Part shown: one piece after another, positions 33,066-41,218 of the stretch
Layout of the letters: the number at the start of each line of letters is the position of its first letter
Position numbering within the stretch: position 1 is the first letter of the stretch
From: Candidatus Hydrogenedentota bacterium
GTDB taxonomy: Bacteria; Hydrogenedentota; Hydrogenedentia; Hydrogenedentales; SLHB01
Reading direction: 5' to 3'
NCBI GenBank assembly: GCA_020849535.1
Contig: JADLGB010000240.1
Coordinates: 21,598 to 85,597, forward strand
DNA: 64,000 nt
Translations under genes and position numbers: made by a program
Notes under the pieces: model-generated
The model's input: only the letters and a program-made list of their open reading frames with translations
Databases searched by the model: none
Told to the model about the DNA's origin: nothing

Positions 33066-33094
33066 TTGACTTCGCTTTCCGCGCTTGGTACCAT
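33066..33094 (+). promoter_or_regulatory. Promoter of the riboflavin operon
   Basis: TTGACT (33066-33071), 17-base spacer, TACCAT (33089-33094). Transcription would start near 33101, just before the FMN riboswitch. Confidence 0.55.
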
Positions 33095-33118
33095 TACGGT
33101 TAGAGCAGTTTAGACGAG

Positions 33119-33232
33119 CACCTTCGGGGCAGGGTGAGATTCCCGACCGGCGGTTATAGCCCGCGAGCGCGAATACGCGCAGGAACCGGTGAAATTCCGG
33201 TGCCGACGGTAAAGTCCGGATGGGAGAAGGTG
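33119..33232 (+). ncRNA. FMN riboswitch (RFN element)
   Basis: All conserved blocks of the RFN element are present in order: GGGGCAGGGTGAGATTCCC, GACCGGCGGTTATAGCCCG, AGGAACCGGTGAAATTCCGG, TGCCGACGGTAAAGTCCGG and ATGGGAGAAGG. The closing P1 stem pairs CACCTTC (33119-33125) with GAAGGTG (33226-33232). FMN binding should switch off the ribD-ribE-ribBA-ribH-nusB operon downstream. Confidence 0.97.
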
Positions 33233-33303
33233 TTACGCGCCCGCCATGAGGGGGAGGTGCATCCGTTTCCCGGAAGCGCCCCTTCATTCCGGCACGTAAG
33301 CAG

Positions 33304-33333
33304 GTCCCGAAGGTGAATTCCGTCTGTCGGGAC
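33304..33333 (+). promoter_or_regulatory. Hairpin at the ribD start, likely riboswitch expression platform
   Basis: GTCCCGA (33304-33310) pairs with TCGGGAC (33327-33333). The GTG at 33313 lies in the loop and the ATG at 33340 lies seven bases after the stem. The hairpin is placed to control translation initiation (no U-run follows), so FMN-dependent masking of the ribosome site is the likely mode. Confidence 0.5.
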
Positions 33334-34476
33334 TTAATAATGCCGGAACAAACCGCCACAGTATACCAGCCGGACCCGAGCGACGAGACGCACATGCGCC
33401 GCGCCTTGGAGCTTGCCGCCAAGGGCAAGGGCCGAACCAGCCCGAATCCCGCCGTGGGCTGTGTCATAGTGCGCGATGGCCGTGTGATCGGCGAAGGCTA
33501 CCACGAACGCGCCGGCGAACCCCACGCGGAAATCAACGCCATCGAGGACGCGAGGGGGGATATCCAAGGCGCGACCCTCTACGTATCCCTCGAACCATGC
33601 TGCTTCCACGGCCGCACGCCGCCGTGCACCGATACCATCATTCGTCACAGGCCCAGACGCGTTGTGGTTGCGATGCACGACCCGAATCCGCGAGTCTGCG
33701 GAGAGGGGATCTTTGCGCTCCGCCAGGCGGGCATTCGTGTCGATGTCGGAGTTCTGGAAGAGGAAGCACGGCGTCTCAACGAGGCCTTCGTGAAGTTCAT
33801 GACCCGGGGTCTGCCCTTTGTCATCGCAAAGTGCGGAATGTCTCTCGATGGCAAGATCGCCACGCGCACCGGAGACTCCAGGTGGGTGACTGGCGAGGCT
33901 TCCCGCCGCTTGGTCCACGAGCTGCGCAACGAAGTCGACGCCATTTTGGTCGGCAGCCGCACTGTCATGATGGATGACCCGAGCCTCACCACCCGTCTCG
34001 ACGAGCGCGATGTCAAAGATCCAATACGTGTCATTGTAGACGCTGACCAGTACCTTGATACGGACCGGCGCGTCTTTCAGCTCAAGAGTGGCGCGCCCAC
34101 CTGGGTGGCGGTTCCTGATGATCGCTCGTTCGAGGGGGCTGACGAAGTTCTGCGCATCCCGAGTGGTAAGGGGGGGCTCGATCTGACACTACTCATGAAG
34201 GAACTTTCCGCGCGGGATATCGTATCTGTCCTTATTGAAGGCGGCGGCTCGACATTGGCATCGGCCTTTGAGTCATCTATCATTGACAAGGTGATGTTCT
34301 TTGTCGCTCCCAAGATCATCGGTGGTCAGCATGCCATTACGGCAGTGGAGGGCGAGGGGGCTGCTAGAATGGCGGATGTTATACGCTTGGAGCGCATGAC
34401 TGCCCGTCCAGTAGGTGAAGACATTCTGATAGAAGCTTATGTAATGCAAACTATTCCTGGCGAGAAGGGGGACTAG
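33313..34476 (+). CDS. ribD: Bifunctional pyrimidine deaminase / reductase
   Basis: 387 residues from GTG at 33313 (GCAGG eight bases upstream); an in-frame ATG at 33340 is the alternative, but its upstream bases are in a hairpin. The deaminase domain (about 25-150) has the zinc motif HAEINAI and PCCFHGRTPPC. The reductase domain (about 155-380) contains AMSLDGKIA-type CGMSLDGKIATRTGDSRW and VLIEGGGSTLASAF. RibD deaminates and then reduces the pyrimidinone product of GTP cyclohydrolase II. First gene of the FMN-riboswitch operon. Confidence 0.96.
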   Translation: MNSVCRDLIMPEQTATVYQPDPSDETHMRRALELAAKGKGRTSPNPAVGCVIVRDGRVIGEGYHERAGEPHAEINAIEDARGDIQGATLYVSLEPCCFHGRTPPCTDTIIRHRPRRVVVAMHDPNPRVCGEGIFALRQAGIRVDVGVLEEEARRLNEAFVKFMTRGLPFVIAKCGMSLDGKIATRTGDSRWVTGEASRRLVHELRNEVDAILVGSRTVMMDDPSLTTRLDERDVKDPIRVIVDADQYLDTDRRVFQLKSGAPTWVAVPDDRSFEGADEVLRIPSGKGGLDLTLLMKELSARDIVSVLIEGGGSTLASAFESSIIDKVMFFVAPKIIGGQHAITAVEGEGAARMADVIRLERMTARPVGEDILIEAYVMQTIPGEKGD

Positions 34477-34483
34477 GCTTCCC

Positions 34484-35110
34484 ATGTTCACGGGAATCAT
34501 AGAAGAGGTCGGCGCTGTCTCAAGGCGTTCAGGGTCGGACATGACCATCATGGCCAAGATCGTCCTGGAGGGTGTCCAGGAGGGCGACAGCATCGCTGTC
34601 AACGGTGCGTGTCTCACCGTCGTGTCCTTTAGCCACGATTCCTTTGTTGTGCAGATGTCACCGGAGACCCTTGAGCGCACGACGTTGGGAAGCCTTCGCC
34701 CCGGAGACGCGGTCAACCTGGAACGCGCGTTGGCCTACGGTGGACGTATGGGCGGGCACTTTGTCCAGGGACACGTGGACGGAGTAGGGCGGGTCCACTC
34801 GGTTCAGAACCAGGGAGAGTTCTCCTTGTGGCGGTTCCAAGCGCCCGCTGAAGTTGCTCGCTACCTGGTCCCGAAGGGTTCGGTCGCGGTGGACGGTATC
34901 AGCCTTACGGTGGTCGAGCCAATGGGCGATACGTTCGGGGTAGCGGTGATTCCCGCCACCATTGAAAAGACGACGCTTTCCAGCAAGCGCGCGGGCGATC
35001 CGGTCAACATGGAAGCCGACATGCTCGGGAAGCATATTCTCCACTATATGAAGCAAATGACACGAGGCAGCCTGACGCTTGAGAAGTTGAAGAAGCACGG
35101 GTTTGCGTAG
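34484..35110 (+). CDS. ribE: Riboflavin synthase alpha chain
   Basis: 208 residues starting with the hallmark MFTGIIEEVG. Two lumazine-binding repeats are visible: the first with VNGACLTVV and GGRMGGHFVQGHVDGVG, the second with VDGISLTVVEP and a divergent end. The enzyme dismutates two 6,7-dimethyl-8-ribityllumazine molecules to riboflavin. It starts seven bases after ribD, in the same operon. Confidence 0.96.
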   Translation: MFTGIIEEVGAVSRRSGSDMTIMAKIVLEGVQEGDSIAVNGACLTVVSFSHDSFVVQMSPETLERTTLGSLRPGDAVNLERALAYGGRMGGHFVQGHVDGVGRVHSVQNQGEFSLWRFQAPAEVARYLVPKGSVAVDGISLTVVEPMGDTFGVAVIPATIEKTTLSSKRAGDPVNMEADMLGKHILHYMKQMTRGSLTLEKLKKHGFA

Positions 35111-35137
35111 GCCTCCGGTGTCTGAGGAACGAAAGAC

Positions 35138-36331
35138 ATGTTTGCGCCAGTAGAAGAAGTATTTGAAGAACTGCGAGCCGGCAGGACGATCATCCTGGTG
35201 GATGACGAGGACCGGGAGAACGAGGGTGACCTGGTCTGTGCCGCCGAGAAGGCCACGCCGGAGCTTATCAATTTCATGGTGACCCACGGCCGGGGACTCG
35301 TCTGCCTGGTGATGTCGAAAGACCGCATGGACCATCTCAACCTGCAACCGGTAGCCAAAGAGAACCGGTCCCGTTTTGGGACCGCCTTCTACACCCCAAT
35401 CGAAGCCGCCGAAGGCGTCTCGACCGGCGTGAGCGCGGCCGACCGCGCGCGGACCATCCAAGTGGCCGTGGACCCCACGTCTACCGCGAAGGACCTCGTG
35501 CAGCCGGGTCACGTCCACACCTTGTGCGCGCGTGAGGGCGGGGTGCTGGTGCGCGCCGGTCAGACGGAAGGCTCGCTGGATCTGGCGCGCCTCGCGGGGA
35601 TGAATCCGTCCGCCGTGTTGTGTGAGGTCATGAGTGCGGATGGCACGATGGCGCGTCTGCCTGAACTTACCCGCTTCGCTGAAAGGCACAATCTTAAGAT
35701 TTGCAGTGTAGCGAGCATTATCGAGTACCGGCGGCGTCATGAGAAACTGGTCGAGCGCGTGGCGGAAACGACTCTGCCGACCGAATATGGCGAGTTCCGC
35801 CTTTACGCCTACGAAACCGAGATCGACGAGTATCACCACCTGGCCCTCGTGTACGGTGATTTCACTTCCGACGAGAATGTGCTCGTGAGGGTCCATTCCG
35901 AGTGTCTGACTGGTGATGTGTTTGGATCCAAGCGGTGCGACTGTGGCGAACAGCTCAAAGCGTCGTTGCGGATGATCGCCAAGGAAGGGAAAGGGATCCT
36001 GCTGTACATGCGCCAGGAAGGGCGCGGCATCGGGCTGGTCAACAAGATCAAGGCATACGAACTGCAGGACCGCGGACTCGACACGGTCGAGGCGAATGAG
36101 CATTTGGGCTTTCTGCCTGACCCGCGGGAATACGGTATCGGCGCGCAGATCCTGAATGATCTCGGTGTGAAGCGCATGCGGCTCGTCACGAACAATCCCA
36201 GCAAGCGGGTGGGTCTTGAGGCGCATGGATTGATCGTGACCGACCGCGTACCCCTGATCATCAAGCCCAATGCGCGCAACGAACGCTACATCCGCACGAA
36301 GAAGGAAAAAATGGGCCACCTGCTGGCGTGA
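35138..36331 (+). CDS. ribBA: DHBP synthase / GTP cyclohydrolase II fusion
   Basis: 397 residues. The N-terminal DHBP synthase domain (1-200) has DDEDRENEGDLVCAAE and the GHVHTL-type segment (PGHVHTLCAREGG). The C-terminal GTP cyclohydrolase II domain has the zinc site in HSECLTGDVFGSKRCDCG and the catalytic RQEGRGIGL. It makes both branch precursors of lumazine from ribulose 5-phosphate and GTP. All key residues appear intact in both halves, so both activities should be present. 27 bases after ribE. Confidence 0.97.
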   Translation: MFAPVEEVFEELRAGRTIILVDDEDRENEGDLVCAAEKATPELINFMVTHGRGLVCLVMSKDRMDHLNLQPVAKENRSRFGTAFYTPIEAAEGVSTGVSAADRARTIQVAVDPTSTAKDLVQPGHVHTLCAREGGVLVRAGQTEGSLDLARLAGMNPSAVLCEVMSADGTMARLPELTRFAERHNLKICSVASIIEYRRRHEKLVERVAETTLPTEYGEFRLYAYETEIDEYHHLALVYGDFTSDENVLVRVHSECLTGDVFGSKRCDCGEQLKASLRMIAKEGKGILLYMRQEGRGIGLVNKIKAYELQDRGLDTVEANEHLGFLPDPREYGIGAQILNDLGVKRMRLVTNNPSKRVGLEAHGLIVTDRVPLIIKPNARNERYIRTKKEKMGHLLA

Positions 36332-36370
36332 CGCCGGGGGACAGGCGGCCGATGGAAGGAGATAGGTTCC

Positions 36371-36835
36371 ATGCCCAAGGTTATTGAAGGGAAGTTGGTA
36401 TCGAAGGGGAAGAAGTACGGGATCATCGTGTCTCGCTTCAACGAGTTCATCTCATCGAAGTTGCTGGGCGGCGCGATTGACGCGCTCACCCGGCATGGCG
36501 TCGACGAGAAGGAAATCACGGTGGTGTGGACACCGGGCTCGTACGAGATTCCGGTCATTGCGAAAAAGATGGCCCAGTCCGGGAAGTACGACGCGCTTAT
36601 TGCGCTCGGCGCGGTGATTCGCGGCAGCACGTCGCATTTCGACTACGTCGCGGGCGAGGCCGCGAAGGGTGTGGCCCACGCCGCATACGACGCCGGCATT
36701 CCGGTGATCTTCGGCGTGCTCACCACGGATACCATCGAGCAGGCCGTGGAACGCGCCGGCACTAAGGCAGGCAACAAGGGCTTTGATGCTGCCATGGCCG
36801 CCATCGAGATGGCCAACCTCCTGGAGCAGTTGTGA
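36371..36835 (+). CDS. ribH: 6,7-dimethyl-8-ribityllumazine synthase
   Basis: 154 residues after a strong GGAAGGAGA site. Conserved features are VSRFNEFISSKLLGGAIDAL, the substrate loop VWTPGSYEIPV, GAVIRGSTSHFDYV and the catalytic His region (STSHFDY). It condenses the RibBA and RibD products and forms an icosahedral or pentameric assembly in this family. Its stop overlaps the nusB start by four bases. Confidence 0.96.
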   Translation: MPKVIEGKLVSKGKKYGIIVSRFNEFISSKLLGGAIDALTRHGVDEKEITVVWTPGSYEIPVIAKKMAQSGKYDALIALGAVIRGSTSHFDYVAGEAAKGVAHAAYDAGIPVIFGVLTTDTIEQAVERAGTKAGNKGFDAAMAAIEMANLLEQL

Positions 36836-37251
36836 GTGTAGTCAGTCCAAAAATGCGGCGCAGCGCCCGCGAACGCGCTGTGCAGTTCCTCTTCGGTCTC
36901 GATTTCACCGAGTACAATTGGCACGACGCGATCGAGGACTTCTGGCACGTCAACCAGTCGCGGCCGGGGGTCAAGGACTATGCGGAGACCCTGATTGGTG
37001 GCGTGATCGAACACCGCCCGAAACTCGATGAGCTGATCGCCGCCAACCTCGACAAGTGGACCCCGGACCGGGTCGGCCGGGTAGAGCGGAATGTGATGCG
37101 GGTCGCGCTCTTCGAGATCCTGTACCGTCCGGATGTGCCGAGAGCGGTCGCCATCAATGAGGCCATCGAAGTCGCCAAACGCTACGGCGCGGACGATTCG
37201 GCGCGTTTCATCAACGGCGTGCTCGATCGCATCAAGGAACAGAACGAGTAG
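36832..37251 (+). CDS. nusB: Transcription antitermination factor NusB
   Basis: 139 residues, GTG start overlapping the ribH stop (GTGA). The all-helical NusB family begins with RRSARERAVQFLFGLDF and contains the signature VERNVMRVALFEILYRPDVPRAVAINEAIEVAKRYG. It binds boxA RNA with NusE in rRNA antitermination. ribH-nusB linkage is common in bacteria. Here nusB lies within an FMN-controlled transcript, so it probably also has its own internal promoter. Confidence 0.95.
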   Translation: MSVVSPKMRRSARERAVQFLFGLDFTEYNWHDAIEDFWHVNQSRPGVKDYAETLIGGVIEHRPKLDELIAANLDKWTPDRVGRVERNVMRVALFEILYRPDVPRAVAINEAIEVAKRYGADDSARFINGVLDRIKEQNE

Positions 37252-37315
37252 CGAAGAAAGGGAAGATGTGTCCGCAGATTCGCGCAGATGCTAGAGAATC
37301 AATACGTGAATTCAA

Positions 37316-37463
37316 GACACAGGCGAGGGCGCCTATGCCACACTTCTACCTCCTATGAGATATTCATTCCAGCATTTGAGATCCTTGGGGCAGGTCTGGG
37401 GTGGAAGAAAGAGATTCGCAGGCCGGGCAAGCGCTTGTGGTAACAGGCGCCCTCGCCTGTCTC
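37316..37463. repeat. REPIN-like element B
   Basis: Inverted arms at 37316-37337 and 37443-37463 carry the same GGCGAGGGCGCC hairpin as element A (16352-16511); subterminal bases also match. The right arm ends only about 17 bases before the start codon of the PHP gene, inside its likely ribosome-binding region. Confidence 0.72.
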
Positions 37464-37479
37464 TAGATTGAAACATCCC

Positions 37480-38316
37480 ATGCCCTCTGAACGCTACGCA
37501 GACCTCCATCTGCATACACACTACTCCGACGGTTCGGACTCGCCGTCGCGGGTGGTGGAGCGCGCCGTCGCCGCAGGCTTCAGCGCCATCGCCATCACCG
37601 ACCATGACACCCTTGACGGCGTCAGTGAAGGGGAGGACGCTGCCCGCGGGGCGGGACTCGGTTTTGTGCGGGCCGTGGAAATCAGCGCGGGCTACGGCAA
37701 GAATGAGGTCCACATCCTGGGCTATGGCGTTCGGCTTGATAATCCTGAACTCTCCACCACGTTGCTCCATCTCCGCGAGAGCCGCGAAACACGTGCGCGC
37801 AAGACCCTGGATAAGCTTAACGCGCTCGGGATGCCGCTCGACTTCGGCTCCGTGGCCGCGCAGGCCGGACCCGGTGCGGCTATCGGACGCATGCACATTG
37901 CCCGCGAGCTTAACGCCCAAGGCCACGTGAAATCCGTGCAGGACGCGTTCAACCGCTTTATCGGCGCGGGCAAGCGCGCCTATGTGCCCAAGACCCGGCT
38001 CACGTGCGACCACGCTATCGAACTTGTCCATGGCGCGGGCGGCCTCGCTTTTCTCGCACACCCCGGTATCGGCACGACGCATGCCATCTTGAACCGTCTG
38101 CTGGCGCATCCATTTGACGGCATCGAGGCGTATCACAGCAAACACACTGCCGGACAAACCGACGCGTATTTGCAGGTGGCGGCAGAACGCGGCCTCCTCG
38201 TCACCGGTGGGTCCGATTGCCACGGTACGGCAAAGACCACCGCCGAGATGGGGAAGGTGAAGCTGCCTTGGGCGCGTTTCGAGCGATTGATTGAGCGTCT
38301 CGGGTGTCAGGCTTGA
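37480..38316 (+). CDS. PHP-domain phosphoesterase (RNase AM / YciV-like)
   Basis: 278 residues from the ATG at 37480. The PHP metal motifs are complete: YADLHLHTHYSDGSDSP, AITDHDTLDG, GIEISAGY-type VRAVEISAGYGKNEVHILGYG, FLAHPGI, and GGSDCHG at the C-terminus. Length and motif order fit the TrpH/YciV family, which removes 3',5'-bisphosphate nucleotides or trims RNA 5' ends with three metal ions. No clear Shine-Dalgarno: a palindromic repeat occupies the leader. Confidence 0.9.
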   Translation: MPSERYADLHLHTHYSDGSDSPSRVVERAVAAGFSAIAITDHDTLDGVSEGEDAARGAGLGFVRAVEISAGYGKNEVHILGYGVRLDNPELSTTLLHLRESRETRARKTLDKLNALGMPLDFGSVAAQAGPGAAIGRMHIARELNAQGHVKSVQDAFNRFIGAGKRAYVPKTRLTCDHAIELVHGAGGLAFLAHPGIGTTHAILNRLLAHPFDGIEAYHSKHTAGQTDAYLQVAAERGLLVTGGSDCHGTAKTTAEMGKVKLPWARFERLIERLGCQA

Positions 38317-38502
38317 GAAGTATGAAGACGCGAAGATTCACACGAAAGGCACGAAACACACGAAACGAATTGGGGGTAATGTCGAAGAAAGGGAGGCGCG
38401 CTTCTCTTGATATCAGCCTTCGAACACACCCATCATATGCTTGGCTGCGAAGCCATTTCGCGCGTGTGTGTAGCAGCCTGAAGCAGAATCGGGAGAGGGC
38501 AT
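38317..38502. other. 186-base gap with a short purine-rich repeat
   Basis: CACGAAAGGCACGAAACACACGAAA-like repetition near 38340-38366 (units of CACGAAA). Otherwise no feature is evident. Confidence 0.35.
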
Positions 38503-38661
38503 ATGTCCTGGTGGTGGTTGGGGCGAAAGCGGCCCGGCGCGGGCAGACCTCTATACCTCGTCGACGTGAGTCTCATGGGATGCTTGCTCCTCATTCTCAT
38601 GCTTTTGATTCTTGTGACCACCGCATTCATTGCTGTGCGGGGATTGCCTGCGCCGCCCTGA
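38503..38661 (+). CDS. 52-residue single-pass membrane protein
   Basis: ATG at 38503 is preceded by GGGAGAGGG. The protein has a Trp/Arg/Lys-rich start (MSWWWLGRKRPGAGRP), one membrane helix of about 22 residues (MGCLLLILMLLILVTTAFIAV) and a short proline-ended tail. The Shine-Dalgarno, positive-inside charges and clean helix support a real gene. It lies about 190 bases after the PHP gene and 110 before the esterase. Unknown function. Confidence 0.55.
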   Translation: MSWWWLGRKRPGAGRPLYLVDVSLMGCLLLILMLLILVTTAFIAVRGLPAPP

Positions 38662-38771
38662 CCACACATTGAGCATGGGGGAGCTATCCGAATGAAGCGG
38701 CGTTGCATCATCCCATTACGGTGCTCCATCGGGAGGAGGTCTGCCTTTGCTCCTGAGAGAGGGAGCAGGCA

Positions 38772-39977
38772 TTGACTTCAGTGCTCCGCAACTTTCTCCG
38801 CCTCGTTCTCCTGTGCGCTGCAGTTGTCCTTCCTCTTCTTTTCGGGTGTCGCACACACCTTGGCACCGAATCCGCGCACGAAGTCCTAGTCGGTGCTCTC
38901 GAAGAATGGGACGCGGCGCAAGAACCCGTCCCTCCGGATACCGCGCAGCGGCGGCACTTCCGCGTGCGCTCGGAGTTGCTGAGCCAGTTCTGGAGGCGGG
39001 ACATGTACCTTGAGGCGGTGGTGCTCCTGCCTCCCAATCACAATCCGTCTGAACAGTTCCCCGTGTGCTACTTCATCCATGGATTCGAGAACTGGCGCCT
39101 TTGGGCGTTTCGCTTTAGCGAGGACCTTGTAGCCAAGTTGAACGATCCTGACGCCAATTACCCGCAGATGATCTATGTGTATCCGAATGCGCAGTTCGGA
39201 CTTGGGCATCACGCGTTCGCGGACTCCGCGAACAATGGGCCGTGGGGCGAAGCGTTTGTGAAGGAACTGCTGCCGGCCATTGAGCAGAGGTATGGGGGAG
39301 TGCGTGATGCCTCAGGGCGCTTCCTCGCCGGCCATTCCTCCGGCGGGTGGTCGGCGTTATGGCTTCAGATCGTCTATCCCAACACGTTCGGCGGCGCGTG
39401 GGCGGGTGCTCCGGACCCGGTTGACTTCCGCTCGTTCGCGGGCGTGAACATTTATGCCTATGACAACGCGTTCACAGATCCTTATGGCAACGAGGTCATG
39501 CTCATGCGTGAAGGGGCCGCGTGGGTGACCTCGTTTCGCGACTACGTGAGCGACGAAGCAAGAAAAGGCCGGTTCGCCGGTCAAATGGCGAGTTTCGACA
39601 ATGTGTTCAGTCCTCGTGGGCCGGATGGTTTTCCCATGCGCCTCTATGACTGGGCGAGTGGCGCGATCCATCGCGAGGTTGCGAAGGCGTGGAAGAAGTA
39701 CGACATCTCGTTGCTGATGCGGACGCACTGGAAAGACCTGGCGCCGAAGCTGCGCGGAAAGCTGCACATCTTCGCAGGTACGCAGGACAACTTCCGGCTT
39801 AATGAAGCTGTGGAGCTACTGATAGCCGAGCCCGTGTTTCAGGATGGCGACTTGGACATCGTGTTGGTCGAAGGCGCGAATCACCGCATCTTCACGCCCC
39901 ACCCGGAGCTGTGGCCCGATGGATTGCTCGAGCGCATGCATCGCGAGATGGCGGAGTCTCTGCTTACAGTGCGCTGA
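38772..39977 (+). CDS. Exported alpha/beta-hydrolase, esterase D/enterochelin-esterase-like
   Basis: 401 residues, TTG start with GGGAGCAGG upstream. The hydrophobic N-terminus ends in LLFGC, a lipobox, so it is probably a lipoprotein. The Esterase (PF00756) fold has the oxyanion segment VCYFIHGFENW, nucleophile elbow GHSSGGWSALWLQ, and a late His in EGANHRIF that could complete the triad. It would cleave an ester in the periplasm, for example acyl groups on a polysaccharide. The 3' end overlaps the convergent aroA gene by 14 bases. Confidence 0.82.
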   Translation: MTSVLRNFLRLVLLCAAVVLPLLFGCRTHLGTESAHEVLVGALEEWDAAQEPVPPDTAQRRHFRVRSELLSQFWRRDMYLEAVVLLPPNHNPSEQFPVCYFIHGFENWRLWAFRFSEDLVAKLNDPDANYPQMIYVYPNAQFGLGHHAFADSANNGPWGEAFVKELLPAIEQRYGGVRDASGRFLAGHSSGGWSALWLQIVYPNTFGGAWAGAPDPVDFRSFAGVNIYAYDNAFTDPYGNEVMLMREGAAWVTSFRDYVSDEARKGRFAGQMASFDNVFSPRGPDGFPMRLYDWASGAIHREVAKAWKKYDISLLMRTHWKDLAPKLRGKLHIFAGTQDNFRLNEAVELLIAEPVFQDGDLDIVLVEGANHRIFTPHPELWPDGLLERMHREMAESLLTVR

Positions 39978-41214
39978 ACCGCTCGAAGAAATCAGGGAAG
40001 GTCTTTGAGACGCAACCTGGATCGCGAATGATGACTCCTGGAATGCGCAGGCCCGCCATTGCAAAGCTCATTGCCATCCGGTGGTCATCGTAGGTATCGA
40101 TAGCCGCGCCATGAAGTGCGCCGGTGTGAATGAGCATGCCATCATCAGACTCTTCCGCGTCCGCGCCCAGCTTGCGCAGTTCCGCGACGGTGGCCGCGAT
40201 GCGATCCGTCTCTTTGATACGGAGGTTGGCCACGTTGCGGATGCGCGTTTCTCCGTCAGCGAAGAGGGCCGTCACGGCCAGTGTCTGGGCCATGTCCGGC
40301 ATGGCGTTCAAGTCGATATCGATTCCTCTAAGCGAGCCGCTGCCGCGCACTTCGATCCAGTCCGGCCCCTCTTGCACCACACACCCCATCTGCTTGAGCA
40401 CATACGCAAACCGGGCATCGCCCTGGTGCGAGGCGCTGGTGAGATTGCGCACGCGTACGCGGCCGCCCGCGATCCCGGCAGCGGCAAGGAAGTAGGAAGC
40501 GCCGGATGCATCCGCTTCGATGGGATAGGTGCCGCGGCGGTAGCGCTGTCCCGCCGTGCAAGAGAATGTCTCGTAATTGGAGTGCGTGGCCTCTACGCCG
40601 CGCTCGGCCATCATGGCGATGGTGAGATCGATGTATGGCTTTGAAACGAGATCGCCTTCAATTCCGATAGTTACATCTTGCGTGGCGTAGGGTGCGGCCA
40701 TCAGCAACCCGGAAAGGTATTGGCTGCTGGCTGAACCTTTGACCCGTGTGTGTCCCCCGAAGCGACCGGTACCGCTCACGCGCAAAGGCGGACAACCGGT
40801 TTCCGTCGTCGCATTCACCCCCCAAAGGCGCAAGGCCTCCACAAGATCCACGATAGGCCGTTCGCGCATACGCGGAGTGCCGTCGAGTACGACATCGCCC
40901 GAGACCGTCGCACAGGCCGCCGTCAGGAAGCGCACCGCCGTTCCGGAGTTGCCCAGGAAGAGTGGCTCAGCGGAAGGCAGGAGCCCCCGGCTATCCACGC
41001 GGACCAGTGAACCCATACGCGTCACATCCACCCCAAGCGCGCGCAGCCCGTTCATCATGTGATCGGAATCGTCGCAGTCCGCGGGATCGAGAAGCTCCGT
41101 GGTCCCGTGTGTCAGGCCGGCCATCACGAGGGCGCGGGCTGTGCAGCTTTTCGACCCAGGGATGGAAACGTTGGCGTCTAGGTTGGACCGGGGTGTTATC
41201 GCAATTGCGTTCAT
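39964..41214 (-). CDS. aroA: 3-phosphoshikimate 1-carboxyvinyltransferase (EPSP synthase)
   Basis: 416 residues from the ATG giving MNAIAITPRSNLDANVSIPGSKSCTARAL; a longer frame upstream would overlap the neighbour and lacks family similarity. Signatures: IPGSKS, LGNSGTAVRF (a site contacting PEP), RERPI, DASGASYFLAAA, and the C-terminal DDHRMAMSFA. It makes EPSP from shikimate 3-phosphate and PEP. NSGTAVR has the common Ala of class I-type enzymes. Last gene of a minus-strand operon, four bases after the preceding gene. Confidence 0.95.
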   Translation of the reverse strand: MNAIAITPRSNLDANVSIPGSKSCTARALVMAGLTHGTTELLDPADCDDSDHMMNGLRALGVDVTRMGSLVRVDSRGLLPSAEPLFLGNSGTAVRFLTAACATVSGDVVLDGTPRMRERPIVDLVEALRLWGVNATTETGCPPLRVSGTGRFGGHTRVKGSASSQYLSGLLMAAPYATQDVTIGIEGDLVSKPYIDLTIAMMAERGVEATHSNYETFSCTAGQRYRRGTYPIEADASGASYFLAAAGIAGGRVRVRNLTSASHQGDARFAYVLKQMGCVVQEGPDWIEVRGSGSLRGIDIDLNAMPDMAQTLAVTALFADGETRIRNVANLRIKETDRIAATVAELRKLGADAEESDDGMLIHTGALHGAAIDTYDDHRMAMSFAMAGLRIPGVIIRDPGCVSKTFPDFFERFSAL

Positions 41215-41218
41215 CGTG

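Noticed and set aside
33119..33232. Cobalamin or TPP riboswitch
   Set aside because: The order of conserved blocks and the downstream rib genes match the FMN element exactly.
31770..33467. A 565-codon minus-strand frame
   Set aside because: Antisense to the GH28-like gene and the FMN riboswitch; a gene running through the riboswitch on the other strand is not credible.
34658..36319. A 553-codon minus-strand frame
   Set aside because: Antisense to ribE and ribBA, both with complete motifs; high GC alone opens this frame.
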